Counted from the first letter of the stretch, positions 27,313 to 46,682 are shown. The stretch is DNA of 64,000 nt from Photobacterium sp. TLY01 (GCF_021432065.1 NZ_CP090364.1:2928601-2992600), one strand, 5' to 3'. Numbers and translations: made by a program. Notes: generated by a model from the letters alone, not told the origin.

Positions 27313-28568
27313 AAGCATTGATGCTCCTTGCCTGGCAAAGTTTGCGAAACCGAAAGACGACAGCCATTCTGACCGTGCTGACCATCGCCATTTCGACGAC
27401 CTTACTGCTGGGTGTGGAAAAAGTCCGGACACAGGCCAAAGCCAGTTTTGCACATACCATTTCGGGAACTGACCTCATCGTGGGTGCACGCTCAGGCCAG
27501 GTGAATCTGTTGCTGTACTCTGTCTTTCGTATCGGCAACGCCACCAATAACATTGACTGGCAGAGCTTCCAGACTTTAAAAGCACACAAAGCTGTACAGT
27601 GGGCCATTCCGATTTCGCTTGGCGATTCACACCGCGGATTTCGGGTGATTGGCACGAATGAAGATTACTTCAAGTATTACCAGTATGGTCAGAAACAACA
27701 CCTGGCTTTCCGGCAAGGCAGCAGCTTTCAATCCCTGTTCGACACTGTAATTGGGGCGGAAGTCGCTCGTAAGCTCGGATATCACATTGGTGATCAAATT
27801 ATTATTGCCCATGGTATCAGTGATAAAAAATTCACACGTCACGACAACCTGCCTTTTACTGTCACTGGGATCTTAGCCCCCACGGGAACACCGGTTGATC
27901 GCAGCGTTCATGTCTCGCTTGCGGCCATCGAAGCGATTCATGTCGGTTGGGAATCGGGCGCAAATTTTGGCCATACCCCGGATGCAGTCGCTCTGAGCCA
28001 GCAAGCTTTTCAACCCAAACAGATCACAGCCGCTCTTTTGGGATTGAACTCTAAAATTCAGACATTTGCCCTGCAGCGTTATATCAATACCTTCCCTGAT
28101 GAACCATTAAGCGCCATCATGCCAGGTATCGCTCTGCATGAACTGTGGGGGATGATGTCTGTCGCAGAGCAAGCGCTGATGGTCGTTTCGGTGTTTGTAG
28201 TCATTGCCGGCCTACTGGGAATGTTATCGAGCTTGCTGACCAGTTTGAATGAAAGACGCAGAGAAATGGCGATTCTACGCGCAACCGGCGCACGCCCTGG
28301 CTGGATTGCTGGCCTGCTCTTCGTTGAAACGACGACCCTCACCCTGACAGGTATTGTGGCAGGGATGCTGGCACTCTACAGCGGATTGTTCTTGAGCCAT
28401 AGCTGGCTGCTGGATACATTCGGACTCTACCTGCCCGTTCAGGCGCCCAGTTCCTATGAGTGGCTGCTGATGGGGATGATTCTTATCGCAGGTATGCTGA
28501 CCAGCCTGATCCCGGCACTGCGTGCGTACAGACTGTCACTCGCCGATGGCATGACCATTCGAATTTAA
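27309..28568 (+). CDS. FtsX/MacB-like ABC permease of the zinc operon
   Basis: A 419-residue permease with the MacB/FtsX topology. It has one N-terminal membrane helix (TAILTVLTIAISTTLLLGV), a large periplasmic domain (about residues 45-280, starting SGTDLIVGARSGQVNLLLYS), and three C-terminal helices with the family signature EQALMVVSVFVVIAGLLGML and NERRREMAILRATGARP. This architecture belongs to mechanotransmission ABC systems, not classical zinc importers such as ZnuB. The start overlaps the ATPase stop by 4 bases. How it would move zinc is unclear. Confidence 0.92.
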   Translation: MKALMLLAWQSLRNRKTTAILTVLTIAISTTLLLGVEKVRTQAKASFAHTISGTDLIVGARSGQVNLLLYSVFRIGNATNNIDWQSFQTLKAHKAVQWAIPISLGDSHRGFRVIGTNEDYFKYYQYGQKQHLAFRQGSSFQSLFDTVIGAEVARKLGYHIGDQIIIAHGISDKKFTRHDNLPFTVTGILAPTGTPVDRSVHVSLAAIEAIHVGWESGANFGHTPDAVALSQQAFQPKQITAALLGLNSKIQTFALQRYINTFPDEPLSAIMPGIALHELWGMMSVAEQALMVVSVFVVIAGLLGMLSSLLTSLNERRREMAILRATGARPGWIAGLLFVETTTLTLTGIVAGMLALYSGLFLSHSWLLDTFGLYLPVQAPSSYEWLLMGMILIAGMLTSLIPALRAYRLSLADGMTIRI

Positions 28569-28577
28569 GGAGAAAAC

Positions 28578-29066
28578 ATGAAGTTTGTTCTCATTCTGCT
28601 ATGTTGCTGGCTGCCCTTCGTGGCCAACGCACAAGAAACACTGACTCTGGACTGGATTGATCTGATCCCGGAAAAAGAACGCCAGTTATTTGATCAGCAA
28701 GGCATGCCTTTCGTCGATCATGAAAATGATCAGACGGCTTTGCAAAAGCGTATGGGAACTGTCCGCCCAGAACTGGATGGCAGCGAAGTCAAAATACCTG
28801 GTTTTGTCATCCCTTTAGAAGGGGACGAAAATACGATCACCGAGTTTTTGCTGGTACCTTATTTTGGTGCCTGCATTCACGTCCCCCCGCCGCCGCCAAA
28901 TCAAATCATCTATGTGAAATTTCCTAAAGGCGCACCGGTTCAGCAACTCTGGGATGTTGTCTATGTTGTAGGAAAGTTAAATGTACAAACAGTAGAGCAC
29001 GAGCTGGCCGAAACCGGTTATCTGCTCCACGGCACGCTCATTGAAGAGTACGACGATGCCAGATAA
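28578..29066 (+). CDS. DUF3299 secreted protein of the zinc operon
   Basis: A 162-residue protein with signal peptide FVLILLCCWLPFVANA (cleaved near residue 18). The mature part is a DUF3299 domain with LDWIDLIPEKERQ, KIPGFVIPLEGDENTITEFL and the invariant VPYFGACIHVPPPPPNQI, then GYLLHGTLIEEY. It lies 9 bp after the permease with AAGGAG before its ATG, so it is the last gene of the operon. DUF3299 proteins are often encoded with DUF2796 and MacB-type ABC genes; their molecular role is unknown. The Cys in GACIHV is a possible metal ligand. Confidence 0.92.
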   Translation: MKFVLILLCCWLPFVANAQETLTLDWIDLIPEKERQLFDQQGMPFVDHENDQTALQKRMGTVRPELDGSEVKIPGFVIPLEGDENTITEFLLVPYFGACIHVPPPPPNQIIYVKFPKGAPVQQLWDVVYVVGKLNVQTVEHELAETGYLLHGTLIEEYDDAR

Positions 29067-29097
29067 ATAGCCCTGTTGTCTTGTCTATTGGCTTATC

Positions 29098-29187
29098 TTA
29101 CACATGCGCTGCAAGGTAAGCCAAAATCACGACATACCCAAGCAGCAATAGCACTTCTGTTAATCGCTTACTGAATTTTTTCGTCAT
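29098..29187 (-). CDS. Putative 29-residue single-helix membrane peptide
   Basis: A short frame reads MTKKFSKRL, then TEVLLLLGYVVILAYLAA, then HV and TAA. An excellent ribosome site AAGGAGGGG stands 3-12 bases before the ATG. A positively charged N-terminus followed by one 18-residue hydrophobic helix predicts a small inner-membrane protein with the N-terminus inside. It runs convergent to the DUF3299 gene and divergent from the TIGR03899 gene. I do not recognise a family. Confidence 0.55.
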   Translation of the reverse strand: MTKKFSKRLTEVLLLLGYVVILAYLAAHV

Positions 29188-29329
29188 CAACCCCTCCTTG
29201 ATAGCACAGCGTCATCACACCGGGCGACCCATGGATTTAACCATCTATTAACATAAAAGTCACGCCTCTTGCCAAAGTTTACGAACAAATGTAAAAACAA
29301 TAGGTATAACTGTTGAGAGCGAAACTGAT

Positions 29330-30217
29330 ATGCAAACCGAAAGTCAGGCGAAAAATGAACTGAGCCCTACCGATACGGCCACGGATAAAAAAAGCCATTC
29401 AAAACATTCAATAAAAAGTAGCCGCTTTCGGGTTCAATCCATTGCCCGCCAAAATGATGTGAGTGCTCAGATCGACGAAGATCACGATAAAACGTTACAA
29501 GAACGCAGTGAAAGCCGCCAACAAAATATTCAGAAGCGCCAACAGCAAAATTTAGAGCGCATCTTCAGGCTTTGTTACGACAACTGCTTAGATGAAACCG
29601 CAGGAGAGCCGGATCCTGATTGGATCCATCATTTCATGACCATCGCCCAGAATATTTACAGTCCTTCGATGCAGAAGCTATGGAGCCGTATTCTTCGCCA
29701 AGAGATTATTACCCCAGGCTCAATCTCACTAAAAGCGATGATCGCCTTTCAGCAAATGACGCAGCGTGATGCTCAATTATTTCGGCGAGCCTGTTTATTA
29801 GCCTGCCATTTCGGCCAGGACAACACGAAAAAATTGCTGACAGGACTCAAATATCGTTCAGGTTTCCTTCTCAAGCAAGCATCTATCGACAAACTCAACC
29901 TGGGACACTACCAGTTACCGTATTCACATTTGCTGGAGTTAATGGGTCTGGGGCTGATATTAAGTACTGAATTAGAGTCAGGAAAACTCCAAAGTAGTAC
30001 GCCCCTGCCTTTTCATTATCAGGGGAATGATTATCAAATCCAGCCCGCCAAAAATGGAGTAAGCCTACTCTATTACCGATTTTCTCCTGTCGGCCAGGAA
30101 ATTGCCCAGCTGCTGGGCAATCATCGCAATGAAGAATATCAAATCCACTTAACTGAGCTCCTCAACAAGCACTTTATCGTCACTAGTGATGCGTCTACGT
30201 ACCACCCAATTATCTGA
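29330..30217 (+). CDS. TIGR03899 family protein
   Basis: A 295-residue cytoplasmic protein. The first ~75 residues are charged and low in complexity (KSHSKHSIKSSRFRVQSIAR, SESRQQNIQKRQQQN). A helical domain follows with PDPDWIHHFMTIAQNIYSPS, MQKLWSRILRQEI and TPGSISLKAMIAFQQMTQRD. This resembles the TIGR03899/DUF2806 type found in vibrios and Shewanella. A C-terminal part with GLILSTELESG and LLYYRFSPVGQEIAQLL ends the protein. Its function is not known. The WSRILRQEI-type helix recalls abortive-infection-linked DUF2806 proteins, but no defence neighbour is present. Confidence 0.8.
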   Translation: MQTESQAKNELSPTDTATDKKSHSKHSIKSSRFRVQSIARQNDVSAQIDEDHDKTLQERSESRQQNIQKRQQQNLERIFRLCYDNCLDETAGEPDPDWIHHFMTIAQNIYSPSMQKLWSRILRQEIITPGSISLKAMIAFQQMTQRDAQLFRRACLLACHFGQDNTKKLLTGLKYRSGFLLKQASIDKLNLGHYQLPYSHLLELMGLGLILSTELESGKLQSSTPLPFHYQGNDYQIQPAKNGVSLLYYRFSPVGQEIAQLLGNHRNEEYQIHLTELLNKHFIVTSDASTYHPII

Positions 30218-30237
30218 GCATATGACTAGTGATACAC

Positions 30238-30361
30238 CATATAGCACAAACCGATCATCACTGACCCGGGCTCTTTAAATCATGGCAAACAGGACACAAC
30301 ATTCCGCCCGTGACTAAAGCGTGTGCACTTTCGGGAAATGCAGAGATAAATAAGCTCCAGT
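30238..30361. repeat. Decayed distal repeat of the tRNA-Asp-derived array (left half)
   Basis: This stretch aligns with the 184-185 bp repeats right of the IS. Examples are GACCCGGGCTC against GACCGGGACTC, and CATTCCGCCCGTGACTAAAG against CATTCCGGCCCGCGACCAAAG, followed by GTGCACTTTCGGG against GCGCACTTTTGGGG. It is clearly more diverged than the other units. The IS3-family element interrupts it; its right half continues at about 31570. Confidence 0.6.
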
Positions 30362-30377
30362 TGTAACCCTCCCTACT

Positions 30378-31199
30378 TTAATGGCAGCCTAAATTAGAGT
30401 TTTTCCTGCTTTCGTACCTTGCTAAGTATTCCCACGGGGTCAGATCATCCAGGGCATCATGAGGGCGTTCATCGTTATATTCCTTCATCCATTGTTCGGT
30501 TAACTCTCGAACTTCACTCAGCGTTTTAAAAACGTACATATCGAGAAGTTCTGTGCGATAGGTTCGATTAAAGCGCTCAATATATGAGTTCTCAGTGGGT
30601 TTTCCTGGTCGAATAAATTCAAGTTCAACTCGATTTTCTTCGGCCCATTCGGCTAACGCTGTGGAGATAAATTCTGGACCATTATCCATCCTGAGTTTGC
30701 CGGGCATCCCGCGCCACGCTGTGATACGCTCCAAAACCCGGATGACTCTTGGGGCTGGTAAATTTAAGTCCACTTCGATGGCTAACACTTCGCGGTTAAA
30801 ATCATCGACAACATTAAACGTACGAAAACGTCTGCCGCAAGCCAGAGCGTCACTCATAAAATCAATCGACCAACAGCAGTTCACCCCGTCAGGACGTGCC
30901 AGCGGGACTGGCTCCCGTTTCGGTAACCGCTTTTTTCCTTTGCGCCTCATATTGAGCTTGAGTGAGCAGTAAACACGGTAAACGCGCTTGTGGTTCCATG
31001 GATATCCCCAGCGTCTGAGAACTTTAAATAACTTGCCAAAACCATAAGCAGGATATCGCTCTACGGCTTCTTGCAACTTGGCGATGACCTCATCATCTCG
31101 ATGAGGGTCTGGTTGATATCGATAGACAGAATCACTGATGCCAACTGCGCGGCAGGCCATTCTGAGACTGACCCGAAATTGCTGACGAACATACTCCAC
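30378..31199 (-). CDS. IS3-family transposase, OrfB (DDE integrase domain)
   Basis: A 273-residue rve-type integrase core. HTH_21-like start QQFRVSLRMACRAVGISDSV; catalytic triad in CWSIDFMSDAL (D), RMDNGPEFIST (D) and NSYIERFNRTYR (E); ending with WMKEYNDERPHDALDDLTP. On its own it lacks a ribosome site at the first ATG. The reading continues upstream in frame to the slippery run at 31230-31236, where a -1 shift from orfA would give the full OrfAB transposase, as is known for IS3-family elements. Confidence 0.92.
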   Translation of the reverse strand: MEYVRQQFRVSLRMACRAVGISDSVYRYQPDPHRDDEVIAKLQEAVERYPAYGFGKLFKVLRRWGYPWNHKRVYRVYCSLKLNMRRKGKKRLPKREPVPLARPDGVNCCWSIDFMSDALACGRRFRTFNVVDDFNREVLAIEVDLNLPAPRVIRVLERITAWRGMPGKLRMDNGPEFISTALAEWAEENRVELEFIRPGKPTENSYIERFNRTYRTELLDMYVFKTLSEVRELTEQWMKEYNDERPHDALDDLTPWEYLARYESRKNSNLGCH

Positions 31200-31222
31200 G
31201 AGTTCGCGTTTAACCGCTGGCT

Positions 31223-31492
31223 TTACAGCTTTTTTTCCAGAATATCTTTCACAATACGATGCTCAAGGCTGAGGTCAGCGAACATCTGCTTGAGTCGGCG
31301 ATTTTCATCTTCAAGCTCTTTCAGCCGCTTCACATCGGACGCTTCCATACCACCATATTTCGATTTCCAGTTGTAATAGGTAGCGTCAGAGATACCGTAT
31401 TCACGACAGACTTCGTTGACCTTACGGCCAGCCTCCACTTCCTTCAGGATCTTCACGATCTGTGTTTCTGTGTAGCGTGATTTTTTCATCAT
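31223..31492 (-). CDS. IS3-family transposase, OrfA
   Basis: An 89-residue protein with a helix-turn-helix (YTETQIVKILKEVEAGRKVN, then EYGISDATYYNWKSKYGGME) and a C-terminal leucine zipper (LKELEDENRRLKQMFADL). It ends EKKL just after a run of seven A on the coding strand (complement of 31230-31236). This A-run followed by G is a classical -1 slippery signal leading into orfB. GCGAGA-like upstream signals are weak; the ATG pair at 31492/31489 is the usual start for the IS407 group. Confidence 0.92.
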   Translation of the reverse strand: MMKKSRYTETQIVKILKEVEAGRKVNEVCREYGISDATYYNWKSKYGGMEASDVKRLKELEDENRRLKQMFADLSLEHRIVKDILEKKL

Positions 31493-31601
31493 GCGTTCTC
31501 CGTTTATTTCAGTGTAAACGGAAAAGCTCTAATTACTAGCGACATGTTTTTCGGGGAGGGTTACACAGTCTTTCGTCGGGGACGCCCAGTCTGGGGCTTT
31601 C

Positions 31602-31785
31602 AAGAAGTGGCGGACGGCTGGGGTCACATACGACCGGGACTCGATGGTCCGGCATTCCGGCCCGCGACCAAAGTGCAGCGCACTTTTGGGGCGCCTAGCC
31701 TGAGCAATGCATCAGTGACGAACAACCAAAGGTAATGGAATCACCAGATAGCAAAAAACCCAGCCATTACTGACTGGGTTTCTCT
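31602..31785 (-). repeat. tRNA-Asp-derived tandem repeat, unit 1 (pseudo-tRNA)
   Basis: A 184-bp unit starts GAAGTGGCGGACGG, like the 3' end of the tRNA-Asp gene (TGGCGGAGCGGACGG), and contains GGGACTCGA and CCCGCGACC from the T-arm separated by about 16 foreign bases. It also has a hairpin CCGGCATTCCGG and ends with the same CCCAG/CTGGG terminator and TTTCTCT as the real tRNA gene. The D- and anticodon-arm sequence is not recognisable, so no functional tRNA is expected. Confidence 0.8.
31753..31781 (-). terminator. Terminator of repeat unit 2
   Basis: On the minus strand the stem AACCCAG/CTGGGTT is followed by six T. It is a copy of the terminator directly after tRNA-Asp, one repeat period further downstream. 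Confidence 0.8.
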
Positions 31786-31970
31786 GCGAAGTGGCAGACG
31801 GCTGGGGTCGCATACGAACGGGACTCGATGGTCCGGCATTCCGGTCCGCGACCTAAGTGCAGCGCACTTTTTGGGGCGCTCAACCTGAGCAATGCATCAG
31901 TGATGAACAACCAAAGGTAGTGCAACCACCAGATAGCAAAAAACCCAGCCATTACTGACTGGGTTTCTCT
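31786..31970 (-). repeat. tRNA-Asp-derived tandem repeat, unit 2 (pseudo-tRNA)
   Basis: A 185-bp unit, very similar to unit 1: GAAGTGGCAGACGGCTGGGG, then ACGGGACTCGATGGTCCGG, TCCGCGACC, and the palindrome AAGTGCAGCGCACTT. It lies directly downstream (minus strand) of the intact tRNA-Asp gene. Unit 1 and unit 2 differ by scattered substitutions, so the duplication is not brand new. Confidence 0.82.
31938..31966 (-). terminator. Intrinsic terminator of the rRNA unit 1 / tRNA-Asp transcript
   Basis: Minus strand: AAACCCAGTCA pairs with TGGCTGGGTTT around a short loop, followed by six T. It begins 11 bases after the tRNA-Asp CCA end. Confidence 0.88.
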
Positions 31971-31976
31971 AAGAAG

Positions 31977-32053
31977 TGGCGGAGCGGACGGGACTCGAAC
32001 CCGCGACCCCCGGCGTGACAGGCCGGTATTCTAACCAACTGAACTACCGCTCC
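31977..32053 (-). tRNA. tRNA-Asp (GTC)
   Basis: A 77-base gene. The acceptor stem GGAGCGG (5') pairs with CCGCTCC (3'), followed by the G discriminator and an encoded CCA. The anticodon loop reads CTGTCAC (anticodon GTC), and the T-arm GCGGGTTCGAGTCCCGT is intact. It lies 41 bp after the 5S gene of the most downstream rRNA operon and is missing from the other three. A terminator follows, then decayed tandem copies of itself. Confidence 0.97.
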
Positions 32054-32094
32054 ACACGGCCGAAACCAGAGTAACTCTGATTTCTAAATAGGAA

Positions 32095-32212
32095 GCCTGG
32101 CGATGTCCTACTCTCACATGGGGAGACCCCACACTACCATCGGCGCTGCTGCGTTTCACGTCTGAGTTCGGCATGGGATCAGGTGGGTCCGCAACGCTAT
32201 GGTCGCCAAGCA
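32095..32212 (-). rRNA. 5S rRNA, rRNA unit 1 (most downstream)
   Basis: About 118 bases. 5' TGCTTGGCGACCATAGCG and 3' GAGAGTAGGACATCGCCAGG form the helix I/II and closing stem; the core CATGCCGAACTCAGACGTGA is universal. It follows 23S by ~95 bp and precedes tRNA-Asp. Ends are accurate to a few bases. Confidence 0.96.
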
Positions 32213-32305
32213 AAATTTGTTCAACAATCTTGGAAAATCTGACTTAAGTTCTCAGCACATCATTCAAGTGCTTATGGAGTCCGCTAAAACCCCTTGGGTG
32301 TTGTA

Positions 32306-35194
<2,889 letters not shown>

Positions 35195-35450
35195 ATACAA
35201 CCCCAAGAGGTTTCGTATGTTCAAACAACCAAGGTTGTGTCTCTGACAAAGAGACAATTGGTTTATTCGCCGGACTCTTACACAAGACACTTGAATGTGT
35301 ATTGCTTGAGAACTCTGTTTCTCTCGAAACAGTTTTTGATTCAATCTCTAAGATTGAATTACTAGTCAGCTTTCCAGATTGTTAAAGAGCATTGTGAATT
35401 ATCGACAGATAACCACTTTCTAAAGATTCTCGGGGAAAACCCTTAAAGAG

Positions 35451-35526
35451 TGGTGGAGCTAAGCAGGATCGAACTGCTGACCTCCTGCGTGCAAGGCAGG
35501 CGCTCTCCCAGCTGAGCTATAGCCCC
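35451..35526 (-). tRNA. tRNA-Ala (TGC), rRNA unit 1 spacer
   Basis: A 76-base gene: GGGGCTATAGCTCAGC at the 5' end, anticodon loop CTTGCAC (TGC), T-arm CAGTTCGATCCTG and an encoded CCA. It lies in the 16S-23S spacer, in the usual Ile-Ala order. Confidence 0.97.
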
Positions 35527-35574
35527 ATCGAGTATTGCAAGAGTGTTGAACCACTGTATTTGGGAAGACTGTAG

Positions 35575-35656
35575 TGGTGGTGTCTGAGTGGACTTGAACC
35601 ACCGACCTCACCCTTATCAGGGGTGCGCCCTAACCACCTGAGCTACCTCTAGACCC
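35575..35656 (-). pseudogene. Probably defective tRNA-Ile (GAT), rRNA unit 1 spacer
   Basis: Compared with the three other copies, the 5' part reads GGGTCTAGAGGTAGCTC instead of GGGTCTGTAGCTC (4 extra bases between acceptor and D stem). The D-stem has GGGC for GAGC, and the 3' acceptor arm reads AGACACCACCA instead of AGACCCACCA (one extra base and a broken second pair). The anticodon arm with GAT and the T-arm are unchanged. The acceptor/D junction and 3' end are probably not processable to a normal tRNA. Confidence 0.8.
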
Positions 35657-35727
35657 TTCTCTTGCGCTCTTAACTATTTCGACCAAGCAATCTGTGTGGA
35701 CACTGCGTCAACGACACAGTCTTTAGG

Positions 35728-37280
<1,553 letters not shown>

Positions 37281-37637
37281 AGTTTTGTTGCCTCTCTAAA
37301 GAGAAGCGGCTCAGTGATTACTGATGTTCCAACCGAAGTTGAAACGAATTGACTGTGCCGATACCTAAGTATCGATTTGGTCACTCAGTTCACTGATAAA
37401 ATCTTTGATGACTGTATCATTGTCGAGTGCCCACACAGATTGCATGGTCAAATTGTTAAAGAACGTTGACTTTCAAGGCTTTAGCGCATTTCGCTTCAGC
37501 AAGTCAGGACGCGTATAATACGCTTCCCTCATTTCAAGTCAAGACAAAATTTTCATCTTTTTTCATCCCGGTTTATACCCGGTCAAAAGCAAAAAACTCT
37601 GTCTTGACTCCGCTCCTACCCGCAGGTCGGGAGCGAA
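37281..37637 (-). promoter_or_regulatory. Leader and promoter of rRNA unit 1
   Basis: The rRNA promoter lies at 37515-37542 on the minus strand: TTGACT, 16-bp spacer, TATTAT, with an A/T-rich upstream stretch and a GC-rich start region (ACGCGTCC) typical of stringently controlled rRNA promoters. BoxA-type TTCTTTAACAAT is at 37453-37464. CAATCTGTGTGGGCAC (complement of 37427-37442) can pair with GTGTCCACACAGATTG after 16S (35688-35703), the expected RNase III processing stem. Confidence 0.82.
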
Positions 37638-37665
37638 GAAAAAGCCCGTCGCCGGACGGGCTTTT
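37638..37665 (-). terminator. Terminator of rRNA unit 2
   Basis: Perfect 11-bp arms AAAAGCCCGTC and GACGGGCTTTT with loop of four, followed on the minus strand by a U-run. It lies 12 bp after the 5S of unit 2 and about 96 bp before the unit 1 promoter. Confidence 0.92.
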
Positions 37666-37676
37666 CTGAATAAGGA

Positions 37677-37794
37677 GCCTGGCGATGTCCTACTCTCACA
37701 TGGGGAGACCCCACACTACCATCGGCGCTGCTGCGTTTCACGTCTGAGTTCGGCATGGGATCAGGTGGGTCCGCAACGCTATGGTCGCCAAGCA
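37677..37794 (-). rRNA. 5S rRNA, rRNA unit 2
   Basis: Same sequence as the 5S of unit 1 as far as I can see. It is followed directly by a terminator, with no tRNA-Asp. Confidence 0.96.
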
Positions 37795-37887
37795 AAATTT
37801 GTTCAACAATCTTGGAAAATCTGACTTAAGTTCTCAGCACATCATTCAAGTGCTTATGGAGTCCGCTAAAACCCCTTGGGTGTTGTA

Positions 37888-40776
<2,889 letters not shown>

Positions 40777-41032
40777 ATACAACCCCAAGAGGTTTCGTAT
40801 GTTCAAACAACCAAGGTTGTGTCTCTGACAAAGAGACAATTGGTTTATTCGCCGGACTCTTACACAAGACACTTGAATGTGTATTGCTTGAGAACTCTGT
40901 TTCTCTCGAAACAGTTTTTGATTCAATCTTTAAGATTGAATTACTAGTCAGCTTTCCAGATTGTTAAAGAGCATTGTGAATTATCGACAGATAACCACTT
41001 TCTAAAGATTCTCGGGGAAAACCCTTAAAGAG

Positions 41033-41108
41033 TGGTGGAGCTAAGCAGGATCGAACTGCTGACCTCCTGCGTGCAAGGCAGGCGCTCTCCCAGCTGAGCT
41101 ATAGCCCC
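41033..41108 (-). tRNA. tRNA-Ala (TGC), rRNA unit 2 spacer
   Basis: Identical to the unit 1 tRNA-Ala, 76 bases with CCA. Confidence 0.97.
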
Positions 41109-41153
41109 ATCGAGTATTGCAAGAGTGTTGAACCACTGTATTTGGGAAGACAG

Positions 41154-41230
<77 letters not shown>

Positions 41231-41300
41231 TTCTCTTGCGCTCTCTACATTTCGACCAGGCAATCTGTGTGGACACTGCGTCAACGACACAGTCTTTAGG

Positions 41301-42853
<1,553 letters not shown>

Positions 42854-43210
42854 AGTTTTGTTGCCTCTCTAAAGAGAAGCGGCTCAGTGATTACTGATGT
42901 TCCAACCGAAGTTGAAACGAATTGACTGTGCCGATACCTAAGTATCGATTTGGTCACTCAGTTCACTGATAAAATCTTTGATGACTGTATCATTGTCGAG
43001 TGCCCACACAGATTGCATGGTCAAATTGTTAAAGAACGTTGACTTTCAAGGCTTTAGCGCATTTCGCTTCAGCAAGTCAGGATGCGTATAATACGCTTCC
43101 CTCATTTCAAGTCAAGACAAAATTTTCATCTTTTTTCATCCCGGTTTATACCCGGTCAAAAGCAAAAAACTCTGTCTTGACTCCGCTCCTACCCGCAGGT
43201 CGGGAGCGAA
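42854..43210 (-). promoter_or_regulatory. Leader and promoter of rRNA unit 2
   Basis: Same layout as for unit 1: TTGACT / 16 bp / TATTAT at 43088-43115 on the minus strand, boxA-like leader and RNase III pairing arm. One base of the start region differs (GCATCC for GCGTCC). Confidence 0.82.
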
Positions 43211-43238
43211 GAAAAAGCCCGTCGCCGGACGGGCTTTT
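43211..43238 (-). terminator. Terminator of rRNA unit 3
   Basis: Same GC-rich hairpin with T-run as at 37638, 12 bp after the 5S of unit 3. Confidence 0.92.
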
Positions 43239-43249
43239 CTGAATAAGGA

Positions 43250-43367
43250 GCCTGGCGATGTCCTACTCTCACATGGGGAGACCCCACACTACCATCGGCG
43301 CTGCTGCGTTTCACGTCTGAGTTCGGCATGGGATCAGGTGGGTCCACAGCGCTATGGTCGCCAAGCA
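43250..43367 (-). rRNA. 5S rRNA, rRNA unit 3 (variant)
   Basis: Differs from the other 5S copies at two bases of helix II: GCGCTGTGG instead of GCGTTGCGG on the minus strand. Against the opposite strand of the helix (GCAGCGC) one change turns U.G into C-G and the other turns C-G into U.G, so the fold is kept. Confidence 0.95.
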
Positions 43368-43461
43368 AAATTTGTTCAACAATCTTGGAAAATCTGACTT
43401 AAGTTCTCAGCACATCATTCAAGTGCTTATGGAGTCCGCTAAAAACCCCTTGGGTGTTGTA

Positions 43462-46350
<2,889 letters not shown>

Positions 46351-46606
46351 ATACAACCCCAAGAGGTTTCGTATGTTCAAACAACCAAGGTTGTGTCTCT
46401 GACAAAGAGACAATTGGTTTATTCGCCGGACTCTTACACAAGACACTTGAATGTGTATTGCTTGAGAACTCTGTTTCTCTCGAAACAGTTTTTGATTCAA
46501 TCTTTAAGATTGAATTACTAGTCAGCTTTCCAGATTGTTAAAGAGCATTGTGAATTATCGACAGATAACCACTTTCTAAAGATTCTCGGGGAAAACCCTT
46601 AAAGAG

Positions 46607-46682
46607 TGGTGGAGCTAAGCAGGATCGAACTGCTGACCTCCTGCGTGCAAGGCAGGCGCTCTCCCAGCTGAGCTATAGCCCC
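46607..46682 (-). tRNA. tRNA-Ala (TGC), rRNA unit 3 spacer
   Basis: Identical to the other tRNA-Ala copies, 76 bases with CCA. Confidence 0.97.

Larger units (their letters stand above)
30362..31565 (-). mobile_element. IS3-family insertion sequence (IS407-like), complete
   Basis: The element is 1204 bp. Outer inverted repeats begin TGTAACCCTCCC at 30362 and end GGGAGGGTTACA at 31565, with a second matching stretch (AATTAGAG followed by TTTTCC) inside each end. A 4-bp direct repeat CAGT flanks it (30358-30361 and 31566-31569), the size produced by the IS407 group. It carries orfA and orfB with an A-rich slippery site between them, so it looks intact and fairly recent. It has landed in the decayed distal unit of a tRNA-derived repeat array just past the rRNA operons. 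Confidence 0.92.

Noticed and set aside
29330..30217. Possible phage-defence gene
   Set aside because: Resemblance to DUF2806-type helices is weak and no defence partner genes lie nearby.
31602..31970. CRISPR-like array
   Set aside because: Units are 184-185 bp, contiguous, contain tRNA and terminator sequence, and have no spacers or cas genes.
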